64,000 bases of DNA from Syngnathus acus (lineage: Eukaryota > Chordata > Actinopteri > Syngnathiformes > Syngnathidae), in contig NC_051094.1 of NCBI RefSeq assembly GCF_901709675.1, positions 17,274,501-17,338,500 of the forward strand. The letters are read 5' to 3'. Positions 9,494 through 20,685 of this stretch are shown in pieces. Position 1 is the stretch's first letter; each line of letters starts with the position of its first letter. Under the pieces are notes generated by a model, which searched no databases, was not told the DNA's origin, and worked only from the letters and a program-made list of their open reading frames with translations. The position numbers were made by a program, and so were the translations under genes.

Positions 9494-9985
9494 GATGGCG
9501 CCGCGGATGGCCACCTCGGTGACTCGCTCTATATTTGTTATTTTACATCTTTTTAACCTCACTTTGTATCATACTTCCGGTTTGCCACGTAGAGCGCCGC
9601 AGCGTCACTTGAGAGAGGATCTACATTCCTACATTTCTATATGCTTTTCTAATTTTTCCTCGCTTTTTACGTTTTTTACTCCAGTTTTGGGAGTTTACTA
9701 TTGTTGAAAGTCACGGACCGTCAATTCCTGCCATTTCAACCACGTCACTGTTTGGCTCTCAGCGGAGGCTTCGTGGCTGTTTGTCTACCGTCGATCATCG
9801 GACACGTAAGTATGGCTGCGGATCAAGAGGTTTGTACGGCTTTGTGCACCAACTGCACCCTTCTCTTAGAGAGGTTGTCCCTGCTAGAGGGACATGTCCG
9901 CCAGCTTGAGGAGAATAGTGTGATAACAGTAGATTTTGGCGGACACAGATGCGGACTGTAGTCAGCCCGCTAGCCCAGTTAGCAT
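9494..9985 (+). pseudogene. LINE 5' fragment (ORF1 start)
   Basis: Begins AAGATGGCGCCGCGG, a start context shared with other LINEs here (15776 on minus, 58008 on plus). A short frame at 9812-9961 reads CTNCTLLLERLSLLEGHVRQ, a coiled-coil-like ORF1 N-terminus of L2/CR1-type fish LINEs, and then stops. 5' end only; the rest is absent. Confidence 0.5.
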
Positions 9986-11998
9986 TAGACTTAGACTTAG
10001 ACTTAGACAAACTTTATTGTCATTTTGTCAACACTGGGTGTACACAAAATGAAATTACGTTGCGTACGGCTTTCAACAATGTAGTGGTATTGCGGCTGGT
10101 TAAAAAGTGACATTCTATATAAAAATATGAAATAAGATAAGTATAGAGTACAAAGTGCAGCAGTGATAAAGTATGTAAACAGTGCAGGAGACAAAAACCG
10201 TATTTACAAGTGTGCAGAGGAATGCTACGTTTGAATGTTCAACAGTCTGACGACAGCAGGGAAAAAACTATTGCAGAACCTGGTGGACCTGCAGCGGATG
10301 CTGCGAAACCTCTTCCCAGACGGCAGCAGGGAGAACAGTCCATGGTGAGGGTGTGATGGGTCACTGATAATATTACGGGCTCGGGACACGCAGCGCTGGG
10401 ATGACAAGTCCTGAATGGAGGGAAGAGGAGCCCCGATGATCCTCTCTGCTGTCCTCACCACTCTCCTCAGGTTCTTCCAATCGGAGGCGCTGCAACCTCC
10501 ACACCACACCGAGAGACAGCTTGTCAGAATGCTCTCTATGGTGCTTCGGTAGAACGTCCTCATGATGGGTGGGGGCAGGTGGGCTCTCCTCATCCTCCGC
10601 AGGAAGTACAAGCGCTTCTGTGCCCTCTTGACTAGTGTTGTGGTGTTCACAGTCCAGGTGAGGTCGTCTGTGATGTGGACCCCCAGGAATTTAGTGCTGC
10701 TGACCACCTCCACAGCTGAGCTGTTGATGATCAGTGGAGCGTGGTGAGGCTGGTTCTTCCTGAAGTCGACGATGATCTCCTTCGTCTTCTCCACATTCAG
10801 GATCAGGCTATTTTCTCTGCACCAGCCCACCAACTGCTCCACCTCCTCTCTGTAGTCCAGGTCGTTGATGTCCCTGATGAGGCCCACCACCGTTGTGTCG
10901 TCTGCAAACTTCACGATGTGATTGGTGGTGAACCTGGGGGCGCAGTCGTGTGTCATCAGGGTGAACAGCAGGGGGCTCAGGACGCAGCCCTGAGGGGAGC
11001 CTGTGCTGAGGGTGATGACATCTGAGGTGTTCTGTCCGACCCGGACTGACTGAGGTCTGTTGGTGAGGAAGTCTAGCAGCCAGTTTCGAAGGGGGGTGCT
11101 GAAGCCCAGGTGTTCCAGTTTTTCCACCAGATGCTGTGGAATGATGGTGTTAAACGCTGAGCTGAAGTCCAGGAACAGCAACCGCACGTGGGTGTTCCTC
11201 TCCTCCAGGTGAGCCAGGCTCAGGTGAAGAACGGAGGAGATGGCATCCTCAGTAGAGCGGTTCTGGAACGGGTCGAATGTTGGGGGGAGTCCGGAGACGA
11301 TGTGTTCTTTAAGCAGCCTTTCGAAGCACTTCATCATGATGGGAGTCAGTGCCACAGGTCTGTAGTCATTCAATGAGGTGATTTGAGGTTTCTTCGGCAC
11401 CGGAATGATGGAGGCAGCCTTGAAGCATACTGGCACTGTGGCTTGGCCCAGCGAGATGTTAAAAATGTCTGTGATGACACCAGCCAGCTGACCTGCACAT
11501 TCCTTGAACACCCGCCCAGGTATGTTGTCGGGGCCTGGGGCCTTACGTGGGTTGACTCTTCTCAGAGTCTTCCACACGTTGGCTGAGTCAAGGCAGAGTG
11601 CCTCCTCTTCCTGGTGGGGAACAGTTTTAACTGCAGGAGTGCTGTTTAGTGCCTCAAATCGCCCAAAGAAGTTATTTAGACCATTTAGGAAGTCAGCATC
11701 AACCTCACCCAACGGGGGGAGGGTAAGTTGTAGTCCGTGATCGCCCGTATGCCTTGCCACATACTCCTGGTGTTATTGGCGTCGTGGAAAAAATCCTGAA
11801 TTTTTCGACTGTGGCTTCGCTTCGCTAACCTGATGGCACGGTTCAAGTTGGCTCTCGCTGTCCTCAGTGCCTCCTTGTCGCCAGACTTGAAGGCTGAGTT
11901 CCGTGCTCGTAGCGTATGACGTACCTCCTCAGTCATCCAGGGTCGTTGGTTGGCTCGGGTGATGATGTTCTTAGTGGTGCTGACGTCCTCGGTTGTCA
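9986..11998 (-). pseudogene. LINE reverse transcriptase half (L2/CR1/Rex1-like)
   Basis: A long minus frame (11760-10225, 511 aa) covers most of a non-LTR reverse transcriptase: [46 protein letters not shown] (residues 197-206, first catalytic Asp), [15 protein letters not shown] and FADDTT (285-290, catalytic FADD), then the thumb and a [11 protein letters not shown]-terminal block. The upstream part (12197-11685) continues in another frame, so there is a frameshift near 11740. The 3' tail (about 10030-9986) reads ACAATAAAG then CTAAGT repeats. The 5' half (endonuclease) lies at 14519-15790, beyond an LTR-like insertion. Not functional as it stands. Confidence 0.85.
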
Positions 11999-12690
11999 TG
12001 TAACATGGAGTGGGGGGGGGGAACAAATGGTGCATAAAGTGAGTATGGATTGCTCCCAGTAATAAATTGGCGGGGCTGACATTCCAAATTTTGACAGCAG
12101 ATGGTGCAAAATTAAGTGGGGGAAAATTGAATGAATTGGCAAAGCTGAAATTCCAAAATTCTCCAAAAGATGGAGCCAAACCGGTGCAGGAGACCAAAGA
12201 GAAAGAGGGGTCGGATTATGGGACACACATGGAAGCACAAAAATGGTTTTTATTTGTATTTTTATTTTACTTGCTTGGCTAAAATATATTCTGTAACCGC
12301 TTAAAGCAATATTATCACAGAATTAGACTAAGCTGCCCACCCATATAAGAATAGGGGTGTGTTAAAAATTGTTGGAAAGGAAAGAACAAATAAGTTTTTA
12401 TTTTTATTTTATTTTTTCTTCTTTTTATTTTTCTTTGCTTGGCTGAAATATATTCTGTAACAGCAACAAGCAATATTATCACACAATTAGGAAAAGAAGC
12501 CCACCACGAGTGGTGTGTTAAGAAAAAGGTTAAAACATAAAATCAAGGGCTTTGATTTCTGATTTAAATGGTTGAGTAAAAAGTGTAACTTTGAAATATT
12601 GGTTTTATGAAAGGAGAAGTGAAGAAAAGAGGAAATAAGGTGCTTGCCGGGGTTTCTACAGATTTTTGGTGGAAAGGGAGTGGGGTGGAA

Positions 12691-12841
12691 CCAGCTGCTC
12701 AAACCGCAAGGTTATGACTCATAACTTATGAGCGTGGGAAACTGGACAGTATAGAGGCCAGCGGACACCTGCTCAAACCGCAAGGTTGTGACTCATAGCC
12801 TATGAGCGTGGGAAGCTGGACATTATAGAGGACAGTATAGA
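12691..12841 (+). promoter_or_regulatory. Duplicated enhancer-like unit with AP-1/RUNX-like sites
   Basis: Two ~75-bp direct repeats (about 12691-12767 and 12768-12841) each contain CTCAAACCGCAAGGTT (RUNX-core-like AACCGCA) followed by TGACTCAT (AP-1 consensus) and TATGAGCGTGGGAA. They lie directly upstream of a TATA motif. Tandem enhancer repeats in this position are characteristic of retroviral U3 regions; activity is inferred only. Confidence 0.55.
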
Positions 12842-13332
12842 AAAAAGGGGGGAGGGCCAGAGAGGTCTATAAAAAGGTCACCTTGGACATCTGCGGGGCT
12901 CTCTCCCGGACCGCGTTCATACGTGAAGAAGCCCGTACGAGTTTCAAGACTTTTTCTACAGCCTTCAAGAGCCTTGTGTGAGACGCAAGATCGCTGGCCT
13001 GGATTAACTTGGATTTACTCAAAGAATTGGACTGGACAACTTTGCATGAGAAACTAGGTGAGGGGAGACTTCTTCTGTATGTACGCAAGCGGAGGAGACA
13101 GTCATCGGGTAGTCTGTCCTCACGGGGCCTAACTAGTTTCCAAATTGGATTTTAGAAATAAAATCGAACTGATCACTCGACTTTATTTCCACCAAAAAGA
13201 AAATAACACCCAATTGGTAGCTACCTTTTCCCTCTTTTCTGATTTTTGTTTTGCAATCAAAAGTGCTCCGGGATTGAATGATTTTATTTGCAAGTGTATC
13301 AGTGAGTGGGATTGTTCAGTTTTTGGAGGATT

Positions 13333-13946
13333 GAGATTTGTAATTCTATTTCATGCTTCTTCAATAAATGTGTTTTATATACTCATTTAATTCGTGGTGC
13401 GCTAATTTGTATGCAATTAATTGTTTGAGGTTGGGTTGATAACTCAGTTTATAAATAGGAGATTATTATGGTATGCAAACATACCATAATAAATAACAAT
13501 AAGGAAGGTTTTCAAATTCGACTTTTCGGATTAGTGTTAGAGCTATAATTAGTAAATGTCCTTCGGGCACGAGCCCGTTCCTGTTTTTTCGGGCCGCGTC
13601 AGAGGCTACTTTGAATGATTTTGAGGGACTAATATGCCATGAGATTTGTAATTCTATTTCATGCTTCTTCAATAAATGTGTTTTATATACTCATTTAATT
13701 CGTGGTGCGCTAATTTGTATGCAATTAATTGTTTGAGGTTGGGTTGATAACTCAGTTTATAAATAGGAGATTATTATGGTATGCAAACATACCATAATAA
13801 ATAACAATAAGGAAGGTTTTCAAATTCGACGTTTCGGATTAGTGTTAGAGCTATAATTAGTAAATGTCCTTCGGGCACGAGCCCGTTCCTGTTTTTTCGG
13901 GCCGCGTCAGAGGCTACTTTGAATGATTTTGAGGGACTAATTTGCC
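13333..13946. repeat. 308-bp direct tandem duplication
   Basis: Two adjacent copies (13333-13640 and 13641-13946) start at GAGATTTGTAATTCTATTTC and end at GAGGGACTAATNTGCC. They are almost identical, so the duplication is recent. Each contains an AATAAATG motif and the palindrome TATGGTATGCAAACATACCATA. Confidence 0.93.
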
Positions 13947-14518
13947 TTCAAAATAAATTGCAAGATAATAATAATCCGATTAAATCATTTTCAATCGTAT
14001 TAAGTAAAATATTATTTTGTTGGAAACAATCGAATTGGTGGAAGCACTCTCACGGCTAAGTGTTTAAATATATCATGTTAAAATTAGTGATTTAATGCAT
14101 TAAATCCATTCTCACACACTATCATTGACATACTTCCGCAAATGGGACTTTCTTCGGAGAAATAGGAAGTAAGCTTGTTACTTCCTCAAACCAAGTAGAG
14201 CGAGGCCATATCAAAAGTTATTTCGACAAAACTAGCGCTAGAGGGTGCGCTAGACCAACGAATCCTTGAGGTCTTATCAAAGACATCTAAACAATATCCG
14301 TAACGTAATACCAGCATCAAACAACCGAAGGGAGCCATCATTACGGCGCGGTCATATTGACGACTCGCCTCGAATAGAGTTACTCGGCTCGCGCGTCGGA
14401 TGACTTAAAAAGGATTGGCGTCGTAAAAGAAATTAGATTGATTCTGGTAGAATTAATTTAACTCGGGTGGTCAGCTACGGACGAGTCCCTTCACCCCCGG
14501 CTTATTGAACCCGTTACA

Positions 14519-15790
14519 GGGGAGCCGGTGCCACTTTAATAAAGTGCGCGTTTGACATTTGTTGATGTAGGCTGACACAGTCATGGCGTACTCATCAATG
14601 TCGATCTGATTGTCATATGTTGCTGCTGATTTGAACATGTCCCAGTCAGAGCACTCAAAGCAGTCCTGGAGTGCCTCCATGGCCCCCTCAGACCACACCC
14701 TCACCTGCTTCACTGTGGGTTTTGCTCTGATCAGCAGGGGCCTGTATGCAGGGATTAGCATAACAGATAGGTGGTCTGAAGAGCCGAGGTGGGGGCGGGG
14801 GGCTGCTCTGAATGCATCCTTTATATTGGTGTAAACCAAGTCCAGAGTGTTCTCTCCCCGAGTTGGAAAATCCACGTGTTGGTAAAAATGAGGGAGAATA
14901 GTCTTCATGTTAGCCTGGTTGAAGTCCCCAGCAATGATGAAAACACCCTCTGTGTGCGTGGATTGCCGCTCACCGATTGTCCGATAGAGAACACTCATGG
15001 CCTCTTTAGTATTAGCGCTAGGAGGCACATACACAGCCGTGATGCTAACAACAGTAAACTCCCTGGGCAGGTAGAAGGGTCTGCAGTTAACAGTCAAAAG
15101 CTCGATGTCCGAAGAGCAGAAGCTGGCGACAGATCTAGCATTTTTGCACCAGTTGTTGTTGATGTAGACACACAGCCCACCTCCTCGGGATTTACCGCTT
15201 AGTTCGCTGTTTCTGTCGGCGCGGAATGTAGCGAGCCCCTCCAGGCTAACGGCGTTGGACGGTATTGATGAGTTCAGCCATGTCTCCGTCAGGATGAGAG
15301 CGCAGCAGTTTTTAACCTCCCTCTTTGAAGAGAGTTCCAGTTGTAGATGGTCCATTTTATTATCCAGTGAGCGGACGTTGGAGAGGAAGATGGATGGAAG
15401 CGGCGGTTTGTAGGGGTTAGCTTTAAGCTTAGCCGTTAGCCCACCTCGACAGCCGCGCTTCCGCCGCCGGTCACACCGCCTACGCTTACTCCTCCTCCGG
15501 CGTGTGCTGCCCGGCGAGCCCGCTGCATTGTGAGCTTCTGGGGCTAGTGCCCGAAGCACTCCGAGGCTACGTAAACAGACTAGGGTAGTTGTGGCTACGA
15601 GTCCGAAAACACTTGATGACCGTACCTCCAGCAGGCGCTGGCGATCATATACTAACCTACTGGATGGATAAACTAAACTTTGTGTTGTTTGTAGTGTCCT
15701 AGGCGACATATTTTGTGAAAATGCTCGTCGGTTGTCGAGAGCCGTTGCAGCCGCAGCCAACTGGGGCGCCGCCATCTTGAATCTTGAATT
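14519..15790 (-). pseudogene. LINE endonuclease half (same element as 9986-11998)
   Basis: The minus frame starts at AAGATGGCGGCGCCCC (Met near 15776). An Arg-rich N-terminal region (RRRRSKRRRCDRRRKRG) is followed by an APE-type endonuclease: SNVRSLDNKMDHLQLEL, LTETWLN (catalytic Glu), RGGGLCVYINNNWC, AVYVPP, IAGDFNQAN (Asp/Asn pair) and LGSSDHLSV (His). It runs to SAYINKC at about 14541 and then into insertion-derived codons. The frame is open across the domain. Together with the RT half it forms a ~3.3 kb LINE interrupted once. Confidence 0.82.
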
Positions 15791-15794
15791 AGCC

Positions 15795-17400
15795 CCAAGC
15801 GGCTTGCTAACCGCGATGAGCCAGTTAAGACGCATAGCCGTCCCAAGCCATCTCGGCCTACTGGCTCTCGCATCTTGGTCATAGGTGACTCCATCACACG
15901 AAAAACACCACACTTAAAAATCCAGCCACGGTAATGTGTATCCCTGGAGGCAGAGCACCCGACATAGAAGCTAATCTAAGGGCGCTAGCTCGCAATAGGT
16001 CTAGTCAACAGCGTAGGTCCAACAACACTAGCCACTCGGATATAGTGATACACGGTGGCTCCAATGATATATTTCAAGCATATATCGGCTCTATTGATAA
16101 TCTTACAAATGAATTTAATGCGACATTGTTAAATGCCATCGACTCGGTAGTGCCACTACGTCTGAAAACTCGCCGTAGAAAGCCTACTACACGGTTCACA
16201 GGTGAAACACGGACGCTTAAGCAATTATGTAAAAAGCATGAACGAAAATGGCGTTGAACCAAACTTGAGGTTTTCCATCAGGCATGGCGCGATAGCCTCC
16301 TGAAATACAAAGATGCGCTTATTTTAGCAAAAACGAATTATTTCTCGCAAATTATTAATCTCAATAAAAACAATCCTAAATACTTATTTGATACAGTGGC
16401 AAAGCTGACGTGGTGCCATCCGACCTCCGATAGCTCCTTCCACTCAGCCGACGGGTTCATGAAATTTTTCGCTTGAAAGATTGAATCCATTAGGGATGAG
16501 ATCAAGATGACAGTTCCAATCGCTCAGTCGAGACCGCCCATTACCGGCGCTGACGAACATGCAATAACCCTATCAAATTTTAAAAGTGTGTCCGTTGAAA
16601 GGCTCACGCAATTGGTTAGTGCGGCTAAGCAAACGACATGTTCACTCGACCCGCTCCCAGCCAAACTATTTAAAGAATTACTTCAAATTTTAGGACCGTC
16701 CGTCTTAATTATAATTAATCTGTCTGTCTCCTCTGGACAGCCTTTAAAACCGCTATCATTAAACTGCTACTTAAGCGACCAAATCTCGACCCGGACTGTC
16801 TCAGTAATTATAGGCCGGTTTCAAATCTCCCATTCGTAGCAAAACAACGAGTAGTCCATGGTAATGCGACCTCTGAGCTCTATAACGTCACTTGTGGTGT
16901 CCCGCAGGGATCGGTACTCGGACCAATTCTATTTAATATGTATATGATTCCGCTTGGGGACATAATACGTAAATATAACATTAGTTTTCAATGTTAGGCG
17001 GATGACACTCAATTATATATGCCGTTATCGATGACAAATCCGCAGGACTGTTGTAATCTTGAGGCGTGCCTTGCGGAGATCAAGCAATGGATGTCTCTCA
17101 ATTTCCTTCGTCTTATCCCAGATAAAACTGAGATGTTGATAATTGGTCCAGCTTGTTATCACCACTTATTTAAGGAAACCACTATAACTATGGATAACTG
17201 TACTATCACTCAGAGCGATACTGTAACTAATCTCGGGGTAACATTTGACCAAACGCTCTCCTTTCAAAAGCACAATAAGAACATAACTAAAATTGCGCTT
17301 TTTTACCTCCGTAATATTCGTAAGATTCGTCCGATTCTCTCGTGATGCGGAAACTATTATACATGCGTTTATTATGTCGCGCCTGGACTACTGTAACGCA
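15795..17400 (+). pseudogene. L2-like LINE with SGNH-type ORF1, internally deleted
   Basis: Plus-strand fragments in several frames. ILVIGDSIT (about 15871-15897) and VIHGGSNDI (about 16045-16071) are the GDS and GxND blocks of the SGNH/GDSL esterase fold found in some CR1/L2 ORF1 regions. Further on come SLDPLPAKLFKELL (about 16648-16689), degenerate RT sequence including [15 protein letters not shown] (about 16900-16945) and ADDTQLYM (about 16998-17021), and a C-terminal SRLDYCNAL near 17370-17400. Many stops; a segment between the finger and palm is missing. It ends abruptly in another LINE tail. Confidence 0.65.
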
Positions 17401-17616
17401 TTATCAAAGTCAAAGTCAAAGTCTGCTTTATTGTCAATTTCTTCACATGTCAAGACATACAAAGACATTGAAACTGCGTTTCCTACTATCCCACGGTGGA
17501 GACAAGACATATTACACCCAATTGGTCCACAGACAAACAAAACATTCAAGTAAACAATACACAAAGTAAAAATAAGAAGGCACATAGTATATAAATGTAT
17601 TATTTATTTATATAAA
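17401..17616 (-). mobile_element. LINE 3' tail fragment
   Basis: On the minus strand it ends GAAATTGACAATAAAGCAGA plus (CTTTGA) repeats, the same kind of 3' end as 58560-58710. It contains CACCGTGGGATAG, shared with 19926-19938 and 58628-58640. 5'-truncated, no coding sequence. Confidence 0.65.
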
Positions 17617-17689
17617 GGCCGGTCCACGAAAATATTTCTGACACGTAACCGGTCCGTGGCGCAAAAAAGGTTGGGGACCAGTGATTTAG
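17617..17689. mobile_element. hAT MITE end
   Basis: GGTCCGTGGCGCAAAAAAGG then TTGGGGACCAGTG, the inverse of the CAGAGGTCCCCAACC terminus seen at 33609. Only one end is present. Confidence 0.5.
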
Positions 17690-18079
17690 TAGAAGGTGGC
17701 TACAGATAAAAGTTTGAGTTCATTTTGAAAAACTAACAGGTCACTCACTTAAGATGCACGCACAACCAATGCAGCTCTCTAATAACTCTGCTGCAAACAT
17801 AGGTTAACGCACTTGGGTTGAAAACCGAACCCCAGTCTTTCACGCGACAAGCAGAGATACTATCCACGATACTAACAAGGAACATGCCCTGTGTTGGGGC
17901 AAGATGGACTGCTTGGCGGGAGAAAGGAAAGGGAGGAAGCAGAAAGGGGAACGCTCACAGAACACATGCGCTTATAACTATTATGTGGATTTTAACCATC
18001 TGTAAACGTTATTAAAACAGTACTGAAATGGGGCAATCTGCTGGTCTTTTTCGTATATGCCTGCCTTCAAGTTTAGAGG

Positions 18080-18240
18080 GCACTACCTTTAGGGGGCGCA
18101 TTAGAGGTTAGGGTTAAAGGTGAGGGGGTTACCGTTAGCGAGTTAGCAGGTTAGGGGTTAATTATTAGGGTTTGGTTATTGTTCTGGTTTTAGAGTTAGC
18201 GTTAGGGCTTGAAGTTAGGGAATTAGGAGCCTTAGGCCAA
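18080..18240. repeat. Degenerate TTAGGG-like stretch
   Basis: Loose GGTTAGGG / GTTAGCG / GGTTAGGGG words on the + strand, opposite in orientation to the CCCTAA-like arrays at 4908 and 20686. It lies just upstream of two tRNA-Pro-like sequences. Confidence 0.55.
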
Positions 18241-18333
18241 CCAGATTCCATTTATTCCATTAATCACTGACATTCAGTCTTCAGGTCCATGGGCTACCAA
18301 TCGGAATGTAACGGGGTCAGCTGGTCGACTATG

Positions 18334-18406
18334 GAGCTCATCGGTGCAGGGGAATGATTCTCGCTTAGGGTGCATCATTACCTGGGTTTAACTCCCGGAC
18401 GATCTC
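18334..18406 (+). tRNA. tRNA-Pro-like pseudogene, degenerate
   Basis: Aligns with the unit at 18497: GGGGAATGATTCTCGCTTAGGGTG (AGG in the anticodon position), then CTGGGTTTAACTCCCGG as a T-arm. The acceptor ends no longer pair well and the anticodon stem is broken. It lies ~163 bp upstream of a better copy with similar flanks, so the pair looks tandemly duplicated. Confidence 0.4.
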
Positions 18407-18496
18407 TTCTTGGAAACACTGTTGTCTATCATTATGTGGAGCGTTTGACAGGCCAACGTTACACGGAATGTAACATGGTCTGCAAGCTTCCGTCAT

Positions 18497-18568
18497 GGCT
18501 CGTTGGTCTAGGGGTATGATTCTTGCTTTGGGTGTCGGAGGTCTTGGGTTCAACTCCCAGACAAGCCC
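18497..18568 (+). tRNA. tRNA-Pro(TGG)-like pseudogene
   Basis: 72 nt: GGCTCGTTGGTCTAGGGGTA (acceptor strand and A box), TTGCTTTGGGTGTC around anticodon TGG, T-arm TTGGGTTCAACTCCCAG, 3' strand ACAAGCC. One acceptor mismatch and a weak anticodon stem (two or more mismatches) argue against a working tRNA. Only TTCTTTAAAA follows, with no strong TTTT terminator close by. Confidence 0.5.
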
Positions 18569-18644
18569 TTCTTTAAAACGTTGCTGTTGATCAACTAGCC
18601 CAATTTAATTTTGGGCGCTAGCCCGAATCCATACACGGTGGATG

Positions 18645-19312
18645 GCGGCAGTGATATTTGAGAAGTGAAATGAAGTTTATTGGATTTGCAGACAGTGTGC
18701 AATCATTATTTCATCAAAAGTAGGCAGGTACATAAATTTGGGCACCCCAAGAGAAAAATGACAATATTTCAATATCAATATTTAGTAGATCCTCCTTTTG
18801 CAGAAATAACAGCCTCTCGACCAGTGGTTCTTAACCTGGGTTCGGTCGAACCCTAGGGGTTCGGTGAGTCGGTTTCAGGGGTTCGGCAGAGCCTCCACTC
18901 CGGAGGTCCAAACACACCTGATTAATAAATTCGCATATCTGAACTGGTCTCGCAAAGGCAACAGCAGAAGTCACACTGATTTGCTGGTATGTCATTTGTT
19001 GTGAATTCATGCATTGTGTTGGTTCTATTCTTTGAACAAGGTGATGTTTATGCACGGCTCATTTTGTGCACCAGTAAAAACATCTCTGTCTTCAATTTGA
19101 AAAAAAATAAATATATATTCACAAAAGAGGGGTTCGGTGAATGGGCATATGAAACTGGTGGGGTTCAGTGCCTCCAACAAGGTTAAGAATCACTGCTCTA
19201 GACACTTCCTATAGCTTCCAATGAGTGTGGATTCTGGTTGAAGGTATATTTCACCATTCTTCTTGACAAATCTGAAAGTCCCATAAACTTCATTTCACTT
19301 CTCAAATATCAT
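18645..19312. mobile_element. Tc1-like MITE hosting a hAT MITE
   Basis: Inverted ends ATATTTGAGAAGTGAAATGA (near 18655) and TTCATTTCACTTCTCAAATA (near 19290) bound a short element with Tc1-type internal words (CAATATTTAGTAGATCCTCC, CTTCCAATGAGTGTGGATT). The hAT MITE 18822-19195 splits it. Boundaries are approximate. Confidence 0.55.
18822..19195. mobile_element. hAT MITE (CAGTGGTTCTTAACC type), copy 2
   Basis: Same family as 1826-2212: CAGTGGTTCTTAACCTGGG to GGTTAAGAATCACTG. Flanks are CTCTCGAC and CTCTAGAC (7 of 8 match). No coding capacity. Confidence 0.85.
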
Positions 19313-19344
19313 TGTGTCTGTCCGCTATATGATATATTTTACTG

Positions 19345-19943
19345 ATATTGCCTCTGAACAGGCGAGCAAGTGCTCCTCCGGCCGTCATGACTACATTCTA
19401 CCGTGGCACCATTGAGAGCATCCTCTCCAGTTGTATCGCTGTTTGGGGTGGTAGCTGCACTGAATACAACATGAAGGCCCTGCAGCGCATAGTGAACACA
19501 GCTGGTAAGATTATTGGTGCTTCACTCCCCTCCCTGAAGGACATTTACACCTCCCATCTCACCCGCAAGGCGACCGCGATCGTGAGTGATGTGAGTCACC
19601 CCGCTCACTCTTTGTTTGATCTTCTGCCCTCTGGGAAGAGGTACAGGAGCCTGCGCTTCCGCACCACCAGACTCACCAACAGCTTCATACTCCAGGCTGT
19701 TATGATCCTGAACTCTCTACCCCCTTCTGCGTAGCGTCCTGTACTTTTGCGGTATATTCTGACTGTCTGCTGTATGCACACTTGCTCCATTTTTGCTCCT
19801 CTTATTTATTATGTTATTTATTTATTTATTATTTATTCATCACTCTTATTTATTCATTGTTTGTGCCTTCTTGTTTTTATTTTTCGTGTTGTTTACTTGT
19901 ATGTATATTGTGTACTATGTCTTGTCACCGTGGGATAGTGGGG
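19345..19943 (+). pseudogene. LINE RT C-terminal fragment
   Basis: A ~128-codon open stretch with TTFYRGTIESILSSCIAVW, LLPSGKRYRSLR and TNSFILQAV, homologous to the C-terminus of the LINE at 10225. It is followed by a 3' UTR containing TTGTCACCGTGGGATAG. The element stops exactly at the left edge of duplicated segment copy B. Confidence 0.75.
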
Positions 19944-20273
19944 AACTTTTTTCAGACAGTGTTTTACATGTATGGGGAATTTGCTTTGATAACGTGCTAC
20001 ACATAGACAAACAAAGATGATATAAATAAATTTGGATGGGTTAATTTTCATTTTATCACAAAATTCAACTATGATTGAATAAAGGTCTAAACTTTAGACC
20101 TTACATGTCTAAGAAAAAAAGTCGTGGTGTTTAATATATCTTGCTTGGGTCATCTAAATCTTAGTAAGCAGCATATGTGAGGATAATTAGATACTGATAC
20201 AGTAGTAACAATTGGACAATTTAAAAGCAACCGTGATAAAGTTATATATTGAAAAGGATTACTCCAAACTCAC

Positions 20274-20360
20274 CTCACTTTTTGGCAGACTTTTCATTAC
20301 TTGGGCCACGAGATGTGAAGGTACAAGAGGTCACTTCTATGACTTCTGGCATCAGCCCAT
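20274..20360 (-). other. Exon-like block in duplicated segment (copy B)
   Basis: Same acceptor, 87-bp body and GAG|GTGAGT donor as 4497-4583, with a substitution near the 3' side. No gene recognised. Confidence 0.2.
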
Positions 20361-20685
20361 CTGAAATGATGATTTTTAAGTACAGAAAAATATATGTTAA
20401 ACTTATCTTATTAGGACAGCAAACACACGGATCAAGGGTACAGTTTCTAACAGCAAACTAAAGAGAAAAAAAAACTATCTACACTTGTGCTCATAAGGAG
20501 TTATTTATTACAATAATGTCCTGTAGAACCAATCTTGTTGGAACCAAATTTGGATTTTGGTAAATACTAGACAGGAGCAGATATGAATGTAATGTACTAT
20601 TTAAAAGTGGTGGAATTAAAAAATAAATAAATAAAAATCAATATTGAAAACGAGTACTGACCTTAAACTGCAGTTTTACAAACTC

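Larger units (their letters stand above)
11999..14518 (+). mobile_element. LTR-like insertion splitting the LINE
   Basis: A 2520-bp block bounded by TGTAACATGG (left) and CCCGTTACA (right), i.e. TGTAAC...GTTACA inverted ends typical of LTRs. It contains a doubled enhancer-like unit (12691-12841), a TATA motif TCTATAAAAAGG (12867-12879), AATAAA signals downstream and a 308-bp tandem duplication (13333-13946). No protein-coding domain is found, so a large or solo LTR is the likeliest reading. No clear target-site duplication was found. Removing it restores the order of the LINE endonuclease and RT parts. Confidence 0.55.

Noticed and set aside
10562-11740. Plus-strand frames opposite the LINE RT
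   Set aside because: Shadows of the minus-strand RT, which has the FADD and other RT motifs.
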